Source: Pectobacterium actinidiae (GTDB taxonomy: Bacteria; Pseudomonadota; Gammaproteobacteria; Enterobacterales; Enterobacteriaceae). Taken from it: a stretch of DNA of 64,000 nt. Of this stretch, positions 8,655 through 17,328 are shown piece after piece; the stretch's first letter is position 1; every line of letters starts with the position of its first letter. The stretch lies in contig NZ_JRMH01000001.1 of assembly GCF_000803315.1 (NCBI RefSeq), forward strand, positions 558,001 through 622,000, written 5' to 3'. The notes under the pieces are model-generated. The model saw only the letters and a program-made list of their open reading frames with translations, was not told the origin of the DNA and did no database searches. Both the position numbers and the translations under genes were made by a program.

Positions 8655-8741
8655 TTAACGGAAGATAGCGTGGGGGTTAACACCGCGATAGGTTTTGCCC
8701 AACGCTTTTAATATTTGATTGATTTTGCGGACAACGCGCAT
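8655..8741 (-). CDS. Unrecognised 28-residue basic peptide, second gene of a small-ORF pair
   Basis: An ATG at 8741 opens a 28-codon frame beginning MRVVRKINQILKALGK and ending NPHAIFR. It is strongly basic (Arg and Lys in about a quarter of the positions), with hydrophobic residues spaced as in an amphipathic helix. GGGGAT lies about 7 bases ahead of the start. It follows the 23-residue ORF by 28 bases in the same orientation and ends just before a terminator hairpin, so both probably share one short transcript. I do not recognise it. It could be a membrane-active or regulatory peptide; chance cannot be excluded. Confidence 0.45.
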   Translation of the reverse strand: MRVVRKINQILKALGKTYRGVNPHAIFR

Positions 8742-8769
8742 CTTTTTTATCCCCACGATTCTTAAATAA

Positions 8770-8841
8770 TTAGTGGTTGAAAGTACCAAAGTTGATGTTG
8801 ATGTTTTCAAACATAGCGATGATTTTGTTCAGCAGTTTCAT
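8770..8841 (-). CDS. Unrecognised 23-residue peptide, first gene of a small-ORF pair
   Basis: A short frame starting at ATG 8841 reads MKLLNKIIAMF and ends with an Asn-rich tail NFGTFNH. GAGG stands 8 bases before this start, while an upstream in-frame ATG at 8847 is too close to it. A consensus-like promoter lies about 55 bases upstream. The N-terminal half is amphipathic and hydrophobic, the C-terminal half polar. Strong promoter, ribosome site, partner ORF and terminator together argue for a real small-protein operon. No family is recognised. Confidence 0.5.
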   Translation of the reverse strand: MKLLNKIIAMFENININFGTFNH

Positions 8842-8896
8842 AGTCATTTCCTCGTTGTTAGTTGATTTGTTTTCTGTGATGCTGTTCACGTTTTTA

Positions 8897-8925
8897 AGAA
8901 TACTCGTACTGATATGGGTGGTCAA
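8897..8925 (-). promoter_or_regulatory. Sigma-70 promoter of the small-ORF pair
   Basis: On the minus strand TTGACC (-35, complement of 8920-8925) and TATTCT (-10, complement of 8897-8902) are separated by exactly 17 bases. Transcription would start near 8890, about 50 bases before the first small ORF. Confidence 0.65.
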
Positions 8926-8926
8926 C

Positions 8927-8952
8927 TTTTTTGTGATGCTAATCACAAAAAA
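8927..8952. promoter_or_regulatory. CRP-like binding site upstream of the small-ORF promoter
   Basis: TGTGA (8932-8936) and TCACA (8943-8947) are separated by 6 bases, the exact CRP core, and the symmetry continues through T6/A6 arms to 11 bp on each side. The centre is about 50 bases upstream of the predicted start, between the classic class I and class II positions. Confidence 0.65.
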
Positions 8953-9370
8953 ATGAACGATCAGTTTGTAAGGACTAAACCGCTGTTTTGATTTCTGTCT
9001 AAAAACCTTTTCTGCTTTTTCTTCATACTGGCGCGTTTTCAGCGAGTTGTCTGTTTGAGCATTACCTGTACTGGCCGAGTGCTTCCTTGCCGTGAGATAG
9101 GTAAATTGTCTTGATTAGCAGTTGAAATAAGCGCAGGTGAAGCGGGATAATCGTGCGCTTCACATTGTCTGGCAGTGTTTATCCAGTTTTTTAGTACAGC
9201 CCGTTTTAATACGGCAACGTTTTCCGGTTTTGCAGTCAGCGAGTTAATCGTTTGCGTGCGGAGCCATAGGGTTCATGGTGCACCAGTAATGCTGGTGTAC
9301 TCGCGGAGTAAGGCCGTGGGAACCGATCAAATTGATCTTAAATAATAATGGCATTTCAGGGGATACCACC
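8953..9370. other. Non-coding leader region upstream of ghxP
   Basis: No gene is supported here. It holds an 8-bp inverted repeat GTGAAGCG/CGCTTCAC (9137-9163, 11-base loop), a PurR-like box (9242-9257) and a short palindrome GATCAAATTGATC just ahead of ghxP. Confidence 0.5.
9242..9257. promoter_or_regulatory. PurR-like box upstream of ghxP
   Basis: AGTTAATCGTTTGCGT fits 9 of 11 fixed positions of ANGCAANCGNTTNCNT. It sits about 115 bases before the ghxP start, suitable for purine repression of a purine permease. Confidence 0.5.
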
Positions 9371-10726
9371 ATGTCAAACACCACCCGTCAGGCAGGCCCA
9401 CAGGGCACGCTTGATGCTTTTTTCAAAATTACACAGCGCGGCAGTAACGTGCGTCAGGAAGTGTTAGCCGGTCTGACAACGTTTCTGGCCATGGTTTACT
9501 CGGTCATTGTGGTTCCTAGCATGTTGGGCAAGGCGGGTTTCCCGCCAGCGGCTGTGTTCGTTGCAACCTGTCTGGTTGCCGGGCTGGGCTCGCTGCTGAT
9601 GGGATTGTGGGCCAATCTGCCAATGGCAATTGGTTGTGCGATTTCTCTGACAGCATTTACCGCATTCAGTCTGGTGCTGGGGCAACAAATCAGCATTCCT
9701 GTGGCGCTGGGCGCAATCTTCCTGATGGGCGTGCTGTTTACCATCATTTCCGTCACGGGCATCCGCTCCTGGATCTTGCGCAACCTGCCTCTCGGCGTCG
9801 CGCACGGTACAGGTATTGGTATTGGTCTTTTCCTGCTGATTATTGCCGCCAACGGTGTGGGTCTGGTGGTAAAAAACCCGATTGACGGCCTGCCGGTTGC
9901 GCTGGGTGATTTCACCTCTTTCCCCGTGATTATGTCTTTGCTGGGGCTGGCGGCGACTATCGGTTTAGAGAAGCGTCGCGTACCGGGCGGTATTCTTCTG
10001 GTGATCATCGTTATCTCTATTCTGGGGTTGATTTTTGATCCGAATGTAAAATATTCCGGTTTCTTTGCCTTACCGAGCCTGACGTCGGCTGACGGGTCGT
10101 CGCTGATCTTCAGTCTGGACATCATGGGCGCATTGCAGCCGATGGTTCTGCCGAGCGTACTGGCGCTGGTGATGACGGCCGTGTTTGATGCCACCGGTAC
10201 GATCCGTGCCGTTGCCGGACAGGCAAACCTGTTGGATAAAGACGGACAAATCATCAACGGCGGTAAAGCCCTGACCGCAGACTCCGTGAGCAGCATTTTC
10301 TCCAGTCTGGTCGGGACATCTCCGGCGGCGGTTTACATCGAATCCGCAGCGGGTACGGCAGCCGGTGGTAAAACGGGCTTAACGGCAACCGTTGTCGGTG
10401 TCCTGTTCCTGCTGCTGCTGTTTGTGTCTCCGTTAGCGTATTTGGTGCCTGGCTATGCTACCGCACCTGCGCTGATGTACGTTGGCCTACTGATGCTGGG
10501 CAACGTCTCCAAACTGAACTTTGATGACTTCGTGGATGCCATGTCTGGTCTGGTGTGCGCCGTATTCATCGTGCTGACCTGTAACATCGTGACCGGTATC
10601 ATGCTGGGCTTTGGCGCGCTGGTATTAGGCCGCATCTGTGCCGGCGAATGGCGTAAGTTGAACATCGGCACTGTGATTATCGCTGTCGCACTCGTGGTGT
10701 TCTACGCTGGCGGCTGGGCGCTGTAA
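9371..10726 (+). CDS. ghxP: Guanine/hypoxanthine permease, NCS2 (AzgA-like) family
   Basis: A 451-residue inner-membrane proton symporter for guanine and hypoxanthine. The start at 9371 (MSNTTRQAG) is preferred over the in-frame ATG at 9332 because AGGGGAT lies 6 bases upstream and the length then fits E. coli GhxP/YjcD (449). The sequence follows YjcD closely: [40 protein letters not shown], and the substrate-site motif [20 protein letters not shown]. It is followed by yjcE as in E. coli. It probably feeds guanine to GuaD. Confidence 0.93.
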   Translation: MSNTTRQAGPQGTLDAFFKITQRGSNVRQEVLAGLTTFLAMVYSVIVVPSMLGKAGFPPAAVFVATCLVAGLGSLLMGLWANLPMAIGCAISLTAFTAFSLVLGQQISIPVALGAIFLMGVLFTIISVTGIRSWILRNLPLGVAHGTGIGIGLFLLIIAANGVGLVVKNPIDGLPVALGDFTSFPVIMSLLGLAATIGLEKRRVPGGILLVIIVISILGLIFDPNVKYSGFFALPSLTSADGSSLIFSLDIMGALQPMVLPSVLALVMTAVFDATGTIRAVAGQANLLDKDGQIINGGKALTADSVSSIFSSLVGTSPAAVYIESAAGTAAGGKTGLTATVVGVLFLLLLFVSPLAYLVPGYATAPALMYVGLLMLGNVSKLNFDDFVDAMSGLVCAVFIVLTCNIVTGIMLGFGALVLGRICAGEWRKLNIGTVIIAVALVVFYAGGWAL

Positions 10727-10736
10727 TCCCTTCCTA

Positions 10737-10766
10737 CAGACCTTCTGGCGTTGTCCAGAAGGTCTG
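10737..10766 (+). terminator. Terminator after ghxP
   Basis: CAGACCTTCTGG (10737-10748) pairs perfectly with CCAGAAGGTCTG (10755-10766) around a 6-base loop. A T-rich tract follows, though not a pure U-run. Confidence 0.75.
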
Positions 10767-11005
10767 TTACTCCTCGTCTTTTCTTCCTCTTTCCCTTCCT
10801 TACCATTTCCCACGCCAAACGCGATTTTATGTGCCTTTTTATTGGCGTTGGGTTGATGTTACTTGTGTGATAATCAATCTTGTTATTAATTTCGATTTCG
10901 GCCAAAAATCCATTTTCATACCGAGCTAAATGCGTTAAATATGGAAGGGCAGTTTGCTCGCTAACAGGCAGAATTTTTTGATTTAGGAGTACGTCTAAGG
11001 AAAGC

Positions 11006-12652
11006 ATGGAAATATTTTTTACGATTCTTATTTTGACCCTGGTGGTATCCTTATCTGGGGTAGTTACGCGCATTTTACCTTTTCAAATCCCTCTGCCTTT
11101 AATGCAAATCGCGCTTGGTGCCATCCTTGCCTGGCCCCAGTTCGGTTTACACGTTGATTTCAATCCCGAGCTGTTTATGGTGCTTTTCATCCCGCCGCTG
11201 CTGTTTGCCGATGGCTGGAAAACGCCTACGCGTGAGTTCCTGAAACATGGTCGGGAAATTATTGGTCTGGCACTGGTGCTGGTGCTGATTACCGTGGTGG
11301 GCATCGGCTATTTCATCTATTGGATGGTACCGGGCATGCCGCTGATTGCGGCTTTCGCGCTGGCTGCCGTGCTGTCACCGACGGATGCCGTCGCGCTATC
11401 TGGTATCGTGGGCGAAGATCGTATTCCGAAAAAGCTGATGGGCATTTTGCAGGGCGAAGCGTTGATGAACGACGCGTCCGGTCTGGTGTCGCTGAAATTT
11501 GCGGTCGCGATTGCGATGGGCACGATGGTCTTTACCGTTTCGGGTGCGACGTTGGAATTCATGCAGGTGGCCTTGGGTGGGCTGCTGGCGGGCGTCGGCG
11601 TGACCTGGGTATTCGGTAAATCGCTGCGTGCTATCAATCGTTGGAGCGGTGATGATGCTGCTACCCAGATTGTACTGCTGCTGCTGTTGCCCTTTGCGTC
11701 TTATCTCATTGCTGAACATATCGGTGTATCGGGCATTCTGGCTGCGGTAGCGGCGGGGATGACGATCGGCCAGTCGGGCGTCATCCGTAGCGCACCGCTT
11801 GCAATGCGCTTGCGTGCGAACGGCGTGTGGTCGATGCTGGAATTTGTGTTTAACGGCATGGTGTTCATCATGCTGGGTCTGCAATTGCCGGATATTCTGG
11901 AAACCTCAGTGACGCAGGCAGAGCTGGATCCAACGGTTGAAACCTGGATGCTGTTTACCGATATCGTGATTATCTATGGTGCTCTGCTGCTGCTGCGTTT
12001 TAGCTGGCTGTGGGTGATGAAAAGATACAGCATGCACATCCAGAAAAAGCGCCCGATGGTCTTTGCTGAATTTTCCACGCGCGAGCTGTGGATCGCGTCC
12101 TTTGCCGGTGTGCGGGGGGCGATTACGCTGGCGGGTGTGCTCTCTATTCCGCTGTTGCTGACGGACGGCACCGCGTTCCCATCGCGCTATCAGCTGGTGT
12201 TTATCGCCACGGGCGTTATTTTGTTCTCTCTGCTGTGTGGCGTGCTGGCGTTGCCGTTTCTGCTGCGTGGCGTGGTGGTCGCGGACAAGGCCGCGCATGC
12301 CAAAGAAATCCGCATGGCGCGTATGGCGGTAGCAGAGGTGGCGATCAAAAGTATGCACAAAATGGAGGAGCGTCTGGCCGCCGATCGAGAGGAAAACATT
12401 GATGAGCAGGTGCTGAAAGAAGTCAGCGCACGCGTCATCGGTAATCTGCGTCGACGGCTCATTGATAAAGACGATCCTGAAAACGGCCTGCTGATTGAGA
12501 ATCTGGAACGGCGTTTTCGTCTGACCGCACTGAATTCTGAACGTGCGGAGCTGTATCACCTGCGTGCCACGCAGCAAATCAGCAATGAGACATTACAAAA
12601 AATGCTACGCGATCTCGACCTGATGGAAGCGCTCCTGATCGAAAATGAGTAA
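11006..12652 (+). CDS. yjcE: CPA1-family Na+/H+ antiporter
   Basis: A 548-residue cation:proton antiporter with about a dozen N-terminal membrane segments and a roughly 150-residue charged cytoplasmic tail (from about residue 400) rich in helix-forming residues. The CPA1 signature is seen in ALSPTDAVALSGIVGEDRIP and GEALMNDASGLVSLKFAVA, where the paired Asp residues carry the ion. It matches E. coli YjcE along its length and keeps the ghxP-yjcE order. The ribosome site AAGGAA precedes the ATG by 5 bases. The physiological ion is inferred from family only. Confidence 0.92.
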   Translation: MEIFFTILILTLVVSLSGVVTRILPFQIPLPLMQIALGAILAWPQFGLHVDFNPELFMVLFIPPLLFADGWKTPTREFLKHGREIIGLALVLVLITVVGIGYFIYWMVPGMPLIAAFALAAVLSPTDAVALSGIVGEDRIPKKLMGILQGEALMNDASGLVSLKFAVAIAMGTMVFTVSGATLEFMQVALGGLLAGVGVTWVFGKSLRAINRWSGDDAATQIVLLLLLPFASYLIAEHIGVSGILAAVAAGMTIGQSGVIRSAPLAMRLRANGVWSMLEFVFNGMVFIMLGLQLPDILETSVTQAELDPTVETWMLFTDIVIIYGALLLLRFSWLWVMKRYSMHIQKKRPMVFAEFSTRELWIASFAGVRGAITLAGVLSIPLLLTDGTAFPSRYQLVFIATGVILFSLLCGVLALPFLLRGVVVADKAAHAKEIRMARMAVAEVAIKSMHKMEERLAADREENIDEQVLKEVSARVIGNLRRRLIDKDDPENGLLIENLERRFRLTALNSERAELYHLRATQQISNETLQKMLRDLDLMEALLIENE

Positions 12653-12703
12653 GACGCGCTGAGATAATCCCCGTTACCGCGTTGATTTCTTTCCCTTCTT
12701 CCT

Positions 12704-12736
12704 ATCCCCATAGCGTAAGCGATGGGGATATTTTTT
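12704..12736 (+). terminator. Rho-independent terminator after yjcE
   Basis: ATCCCCAT (12704-12711) pairs with ATGGGGAT (12722-12729), followed by ATTTTTT. Confidence 0.8.
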
Positions 12737-12790
12737 ATGCGTCCAGTCTAAGAACGACGTCAGGCGATTGTAAACTGCTTGTCACTAAAT

Positions 12791-12809
12791 GATAATGATT
12801 GTTATTATC
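12791..12809. promoter_or_regulatory. Fur-like box upstream of the Tad two-component system
   Basis: GATAATGATTGTTATTATC matches the 19-bp Fur consensus GATAATGATAATCATTATC at 16 positions. It lies 178 bases before the response-regulator gene. The remainder of the 12737-12986 gap shows no gene. Confidence 0.6.
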
Positions 12810-12986
12810 CGTAGGACTTTTCTCATAAGTGAAAAGCAGAGAAGTAAAAAAATCAGAGAAGCAAAAAACGGCCCGCACGGTATCAACATCGTGTGGGGTG
12901 AATGGCTGTTTGAAGGATCAGATAAAAATAAACGGACATTAACCCTGAATTAATTAGGTAATAAGCCACGTTTATAGGGGAACATT

Positions 12987-13697
12987 ATGCGTGTATTAGT
13001 GGTTGATGATGATTCTGTGCTGTGCCATTGGCTGGGGTCTAAATTACATTCCCACGGCCATTCTTGCCGAATGGTGCACGATGGCGCACACGCATTAAAA
13101 GCAATCAAGGATGAAGTTTATGATGTCGTTCTGTTAGACAGAATGTTACCCATCATGGATGGATTTACGGTATTACGTGAATTACAAGGTTCACGTCATC
13201 CGCCTATTATGCTGCTTTCGGCACTGGATCGTGATGTCGATCGGGTGATGGGGCTGGAACTTGGTGCAGAAGATTATCTCGGCAAGCCTTTTAATTTTAA
13301 TGAGCTTAGATTACGTCTGGATATTATGGCGCGGCGCGGTAAACGTCATGTTGAAAACCCTTCGATGCTGACTTTCGAAGATCTGCAACTTGACCGTATG
13401 CAGCGCGTTGCATGGCGCGGCGGCAAGCGTATCGATTTAACCGATAAAGAAATCAAGTTACTGATTATATTAATGGAAAATCCGGGTCAGGCGATTACGC
13501 GTACGATGCTGTTAGAGCGCGTATGGGGCTACAATTTTGATCCGCAGACCAATCTGATCGACGTTCATATGTCAAAACTGCGGGCAAAAATTGATAAAGG
13601 ATTCCCGCGTCCATTAATTAAAACGCTGAGAGCGATGGGCTACGCATTAGGCGCGGTAGATAAGGACAAAACTGATGTTGGCAGCCACGCTGAATAA
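12987..13697 (+). CDS. OmpR-family response regulator
   Basis: A 236-residue regulator. The receiver domain (1-115) has the acidic pocket Asp7-Asp9, the phosphorylated Asp51 in VVLLDRMLP and Lys in LGKPFNFNEL. The winged-helix DNA-binding domain (about 125-225) shows LTDKEIKLLIILMENPGQAI and LIDVHMSKLRAKID. AGGGGA precedes the ATG by 6 bases. The 3' end overlaps the histidine kinase gene by 23 bases. Placed immediately before the flp/tad genes, it is the likely pilus regulator; no direct evidence of its target is present beyond an inverted repeat upstream of flp. Confidence 0.92.
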   Translation: MRVLVVDDDSVLCHWLGSKLHSHGHSCRMVHDGAHALKAIKDEVYDVVLLDRMLPIMDGFTVLRELQGSRHPPIMLLSALDRDVDRVMGLELGAEDYLGKPFNFNELRLRLDIMARRGKRHVENPSMLTFEDLQLDRMQRVAWRGGKRIDLTDKEIKLLIILMENPGQAITRTMLLERVWGYNFDPQTNLIDVHMSKLRAKIDKGFPRPLIKTLRAMGYALGAVDKDKTDVGSHAE

Positions 13698-15174
13698 AAT
13701 AAAAATAAAGAAGCTCGGGCAGCGCTGGCAGATAAAAATAAAACACTGGCAATTACTGGGGGCAAGCCAATACCCTGGTTTTTTATGCACCTCTAATTTT
13801 CGTCAGGCAATAACCATTGTTTTTCTGTTTTTATTGATGATGCTGATGTGTATTGTCGGCTTCAGTTCATTAAGTGAAACGCTGATTAGAACGCATGTCC
13901 GCGAAGTTATTCTGGGTAATATTTATGATTACTCGATGCAGTCGCGTTTAACGAATGCCGATAGCCTGATTACGCAATTACGGCAGGATAATCGAGCGAA
14001 AGGGGATGAGTTACCGCTGTTTCTGGTCATGGATAAACACGGTGATATTCTGTATCACAATCATCCGCTAAGAACGGATTCTCTAAACGCAATTCCTCTC
14101 AACATGCACCCTCTGAAAATGCAGTTGCATACCGATTGCCAGATGGATGTCAGCTGTCTTAAAGCCGAAATCTCCAGCCCAGACGATCCCAATCTGATCG
14201 GTTTGTCCGTGATGTTGGATGACGGGGGCGTGTTGTTTACCGCTTACAACATTCGGCCCATGTTAGAACGGGTGAGGACGATCCCGCTCGTGGCTGGGGC
14301 GGGACTGTTTGTCGTGCTGCTTTTCTGCCTGTTTGTCAGCCGTCATTTCAGCTTACGCAGCTTGCGTAGCGTGGAGAAAATCCGCGCGGCGCTGCATCGC
14401 TACAGCAGCGGTGAGCAACAGGTACGTATGCCGCTGTCGCCTTACGACGATGATTTTGACAGCCTGAGTGCCGATATTAACCAGAATCTGGAACGCATTG
14501 AGCGTCTGATGGAACAGGTGCGCAACACCTCCAGCCATGTCGCGCATGAACTGCGTACGCCCTTGACGCATCTGCAAAATCGCTTGTTCAACCTGACGGA
14601 GCGGACAGGGCTGGATAACGACATTCGTGATGAGTTGAATCTGGCGGTGGACGAGGTGCATAAAATCCTTGGGTTATTCCGTACCGTGATGCGTATTGGT
14701 GAAATCGAAAGCGGACGCTGTGTGCACCAGTTTGAACATATTGAAGCGCGCCAACTGCTGGAAGAAATTGCCGAATATTACCAGCCGCTGGCGGAAGAGC
14801 GCGGCTGTCGCCTGAAGATTGAAATCAAAGCCGGCATTCAGCTCTTTGGCGACCGGGCGCTGCTGTTTCAGGCGTTGGCCAATCTGGTGGAGAACGCGTT
14901 GAAATACGCGGCGCAGGGAAAATACATCACGTTGAGTGTGACGCTGTATCGTGGTTGGATTGCCCTGAGCGTTGCTGATCTCGGCCCGGGCATTCCGCCC
15001 GCGCTGCATGCCAAAGCGTTACAGCGCTTTCAGCGATTGGATACCTGGTTTCAGTCCGGCTATGGGCTGGGGTTATCTCTGGTTCAGGCGATCACCGATC
15101 TGCACGGTGGCAAGCTGTATCTGGATTCCTCTGAGCCTGGCTTGAATGTCTACCTGTGCCTTAATCGCTGCTAA
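13675..15174 (+). CDS. Membrane sensor histidine kinase
   Basis: A 499-residue kinase with a membrane segment near residues 43-64, a periplasmic sensor region of about 140 residues, a second segment (VAGAGLFVVLLFCLFV, about 203-220), a HAMP-like linker, the H-box at His291 in SHVAHELRTPLTHL, the N-box NLVENALKYA, and glycine boxes DLGPGIP and GYGLGLSL. It overlaps the response regulator, so the pair is co-translated. The sensor region contains two cysteines in TDCQMDVSCLKAE that could form a disulfide; its ligand is unknown. Confidence 0.92.
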   Translation: MLAATLNKIKIKKLGQRWQIKIKHWQLLGASQYPGFLCTSNFRQAITIVFLFLLMMLMCIVGFSSLSETLIRTHVREVILGNIYDYSMQSRLTNADSLITQLRQDNRAKGDELPLFLVMDKHGDILYHNHPLRTDSLNAIPLNMHPLKMQLHTDCQMDVSCLKAEISSPDDPNLIGLSVMLDDGGVLFTAYNIRPMLERVRTIPLVAGAGLFVVLLFCLFVSRHFSLRSLRSVEKIRAALHRYSSGEQQVRMPLSPYDDDFDSLSADINQNLERIERLMEQVRNTSSHVAHELRTPLTHLQNRLFNLTERTGLDNDIRDELNLAVDEVHKILGLFRTVMRIGEIESGRCVHQFEHIEARQLLEEIAEYYQPLAEERGCRLKIEIKAGIQLFGDRALLFQALANLVENALKYAAQGKYITLSVTLYRGWIALSVADLGPGIPPALHAKALQRFQRLDTWFQSGYGLGLSLVQAITDLHGGKLYLDSSEPGLNVYLCLNRC

Positions 15175-15190
15175 TCCTCTTTTTCGCGAG

Positions 15191-15230
15191 CGTGGTGAGT
15201 GATCTTTTCCCACTTACCACGACCGTTTTC
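15191..15230 (+). terminator. Terminator after the histidine kinase gene
   Basis: CGTGGTGAGTG (15191-15201) pairs with CACTTACCACG (15211-15221) with one wobble; a short T-rich stretch follows. It separates the regulatory genes from the pilus operon. Confidence 0.6.
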
Positions 15231-15377
15231 TCTTGAACGTTTATGAATATCCCTGCAAAAAGCATGAATATTTATTAATTTTTTCTGTAATGTGAAATGT
15301 GTTAATTGTTGATTTGTATTGATAATTTTCCGTATGGAAAGATTAACGAATATTAATGTTCTACTGCTTGCGGCGCT

Positions 15378-15410
15378 TGATAATAAGTCTCATTATTAAT
15401 CTTATTATCA
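15378..15410. promoter_or_regulatory. 10-bp inverted repeat in the flp promoter region
   Basis: TGATAATAAG (15378-15387) and CTTATTATCA (15401-15410) are perfect inverted repeats with a 13-base spacer, about 65 bases upstream of the pilin gene. The left half overlaps a 14/19 match to the Fur consensus (15379-15397). It may bind Fur or the adjacent response regulator. The rest of the 15231-15476 gap is AT-rich without genes. Confidence 0.45.
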
Positions 15411-15476
15411 TCATGGCACCCCCCGAATTTCCGAGTAGGCCATGATTCCTTTGCCTGCGGATTAGAGAGTCTTCCC

Positions 15477-15698
15477 ATGAAAAATATGAAAGCAAAACTG
15501 CGTTCTTTCCTGCGTGACGAGAGCGGTGTAACGGCAATCGAATACGGTATTCTTGCGGCGGCAATGGCGGCAGCGATTGGCGCTATTTTCGGCGGCGACG
15601 GTATTTTCGTGAAAGCGCTGAATGAGAAGTTCACCCAGATTGCCGATCAAATCACCGGTACGGGCACCAGCGGCGGTACATCCGGCGCAGCGAAATAA
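15477..15698 (+). CDS. flp: Flp-type pilin (type IVb)
   Basis: A 73-residue prepilin, the major subunit of the Tad pilus. The short charged leader ends at Gly17, and cleavage before Val18 gives a mature protein starting VTAIEYG, with the Glu5-Tyr6 pair that defines Flp pilins. A hydrophobic helix (GILAAAMAAAIGAIFGG) follows, and the C-terminus is Gly/Thr/Ser rich. A second in-frame ATG at 15486 could be the start. It heads the pilus operon and precedes the prepilin peptidase gene by 7 bases. Confidence 0.95.
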   Translation: MKNMKAKLRSFLRDESGVTAIEYGILAAAMAAAIGAIFGGDGIFVKALNEKFTQIADQITGTGTSGGTSGAAK

Positions 15699-15705
15699 GC
15701 GCGAG

Positions 15706-16257
15706 ATGGCGGATTACGCGCACTGGCCACAGACGGTACTGCTGATGGGGTGCTTGCTGTGGTGTATGAGTACCGACCTGTTAGTACGCAAAATTACGAA
15801 TCAGGCGGTATTGGTTTTATTGCTGGGCTGGCTGTTCTTCAGCGCTTCACACGTCCTGCAATCCGGTGCGGTAGATATGTTGGCACTACGAAAAACGCTC
15901 TGGGCGCTGCCAGGCGCGGCAGCAGTACTGGTTGTGGGTTTTTTGCTTTTCCTCACCGGCAGATTAGGGGCTGGAGATGTCAAGCTGATTAGTGTGCTCT
16001 GCCTGTGGGTTGGGCAAGGACACCAGATCGTTTTCGTCATGGTGACGGCGCTGGCTGGCGGTGTTTTAGCGCTCAGCCTGCCGCTGCTAAATACCGTACC
16101 CACAGCGGTTGCGATGGGCGTTCAAACCACCAACCGGATATTCAAGAGTCGGTTGCCTATGCCACCCGCGTTGCCCGCCGATCTTTCTCAAGGCATACCT
16201 TACGGTGTCGCTATCGCATTTGGCGCGATGTATGTCCTGATTTTTCCCTTGTTTTAA
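15706..16257 (+). CDS. tadV: Prepilin peptidase of the Tad system
   Basis: A 183-residue polytopic aspartic protease that cleaves the Flp leader, called TadV or CpaA. The two catalytic aspartates are Asp24 (CMSTDLLVRKI) and Asp91 (GAGDVK motif). It lacks the N-methylase domain of larger PilD enzymes, as expected for CpaA/TadV. The start at 15706 follows the flp stop by 7 bases. An upstream in-frame ATG exists inside flp but would add residues lacking family similarity. Confidence 0.9.
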   Translation: MADYAHWPQTVLLMGCLLWCMSTDLLVRKITNQAVLVLLLGWLFFSASHVLQSGAVDMLALRKTLWALPGAAAVLVVGFLLFLTGRLGAGDVKLISVLCLWVGQGHQIVFVMVTALAGGVLALSLPLLNTVPTAVAMGVQTTNRIFKSRLPMPPALPADLSQGIPYGVAIAFGAMYVLIFPLF

Positions 16258-16303
16258 TTCTGTCGCAGCTTTAAGACACACACGCTAGGGTAGGCAAGTT
16301 GAA

Positions 16304-17248
16304 ATGAAAGTGAACTCTACATACGTACTGTCAGGCGCACTCGTTCTGGCAGGCATTGTTGCGCTAGTGGTGCGCAGCCATCTCTCATCTGAGCCCCCTG
16401 CGCCACCTCCCGTCGTGGCTAAGGCACCGGAAAAAATTGCTGTTCTGGTGGCCGCGAAAGATCTTCATCCCGGTGATTTCATTGATCCTACCTCGCTACG
16501 CTGGCAGACCACGGATGAACCCGTTTCACGTACGTTTAACTTCGTTCGCGGGCAGGACAATCAGTCTCTGCTGCTTGGCGCGACCCTGCGTGAAACGGTA
16601 ACGCAAGGATCGTGGCTTAGCAGTAATGTTGTGGTTAAGCCAAATGAGCCGGGTTTTGTTGCTGCGGTGCTGGGTAAAGGTCTGCGTGCCATTTCGGTTC
16701 CTACCAGCGCGCTTGCCAGCAATGCTGGGTTAGTTTCACCGGGGGATCGTGTCGATATTATCCTCAGTATGAGACGAGACGATCAGTCGGAGTTACCTGC
16801 AAGCCGTAACCAACCTGTTGTGATGCCACTGCTGGCATCACAAACCATCGTGCGAGATTTACGCGTACTAGCGCTGAATGACAGAACCGGTACACCGATA
16901 TATCCACGTCTTGATGCGATGGAAGACGGTGCATCGCTTGATGCCACAGCCAAAAGCCGTGAGTCCGCCGTGCGTTCTCGTCCTGCGACCTATCAAACCG
17001 TTACGCTAGAAGTCACGCCTCAGCAGGCTGAAGCGCTGGCGGTTGCCAAAGAATTGGGCATTCTGCATTTGGCGCTACGCAGTGCCGATCTGGATGACGT
17101 GGTCGATCCAGCCACAGGGCGACCACATGTGACCACGGTTCCGAGCGCAACCGATATCTACGGGGTGCTATCGGCAGGATCCGGTGAACACAAAGTGAAA
17201 ATCTATCGCGCGGCGCAAAAAGAGGTGGTGACGTTCCCCTCCCGATAG
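16304..17248 (+). CDS. cpaB: Flp pilus assembly protein CpaB/RcpC
   Basis: A 314-residue protein with one N-terminal membrane segment (YVLSGALVLAGIVALVV) and a periplasmic SAF-like domain (AAKDLHPGDFIDPTSLRW, about residues 50-115), followed by the RcpC/CpaB domain with GLRAISVPTSALASNAGLVSPGDRVDI split over two blocks. It is thought to act in the periplasm with the secretin. Third gene of the tad operon, 46 bases after the peptidase. Confidence 0.92.
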   Translation: MKVNSTYVLSGALVLAGIVALVVRSHLSSEPPAPPPVVAKAPEKIAVLVAAKDLHPGDFIDPTSLRWQTTDEPVSRTFNFVRGQDNQSLLLGATLRETVTQGSWLSSNVVVKPNEPGFVAAVLGKGLRAISVPTSALASNAGLVSPGDRVDIILSMRRDDQSELPASRNQPVVMPLLASQTIVRDLRVLALNDRTGTPIYPRLDAMEDGASLDATAKSRESAVRSRPATYQTVTLEVTPQQAEALAVAKELGILHLALRSADLDDVVDPATGRPHVTTVPSATDIYGVLSAGSGEHKVKIYRAAQKEVVTFPSR

Positions 17249-17328
17249 GACGAATACGCAATCTGACAGCCTGCGGGGTGCCGCGAGCTGCTCATGAAAC
17301 AATGAAGCCCATTACGGAAATTAAGTAA

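Noticed and set aside
9210..9227. Second PurR box upstream of ghxP at CGGCAACGTTTTCCG
   Set aside because: The left arm is one base short relative to the required spacing, so it does not fit the consensus.
9496..10296. 266-codon antisense frame inside ghxP
   Set aside because: Complement of a conserved permease gene; low-complexity translation with no recognisable fold.
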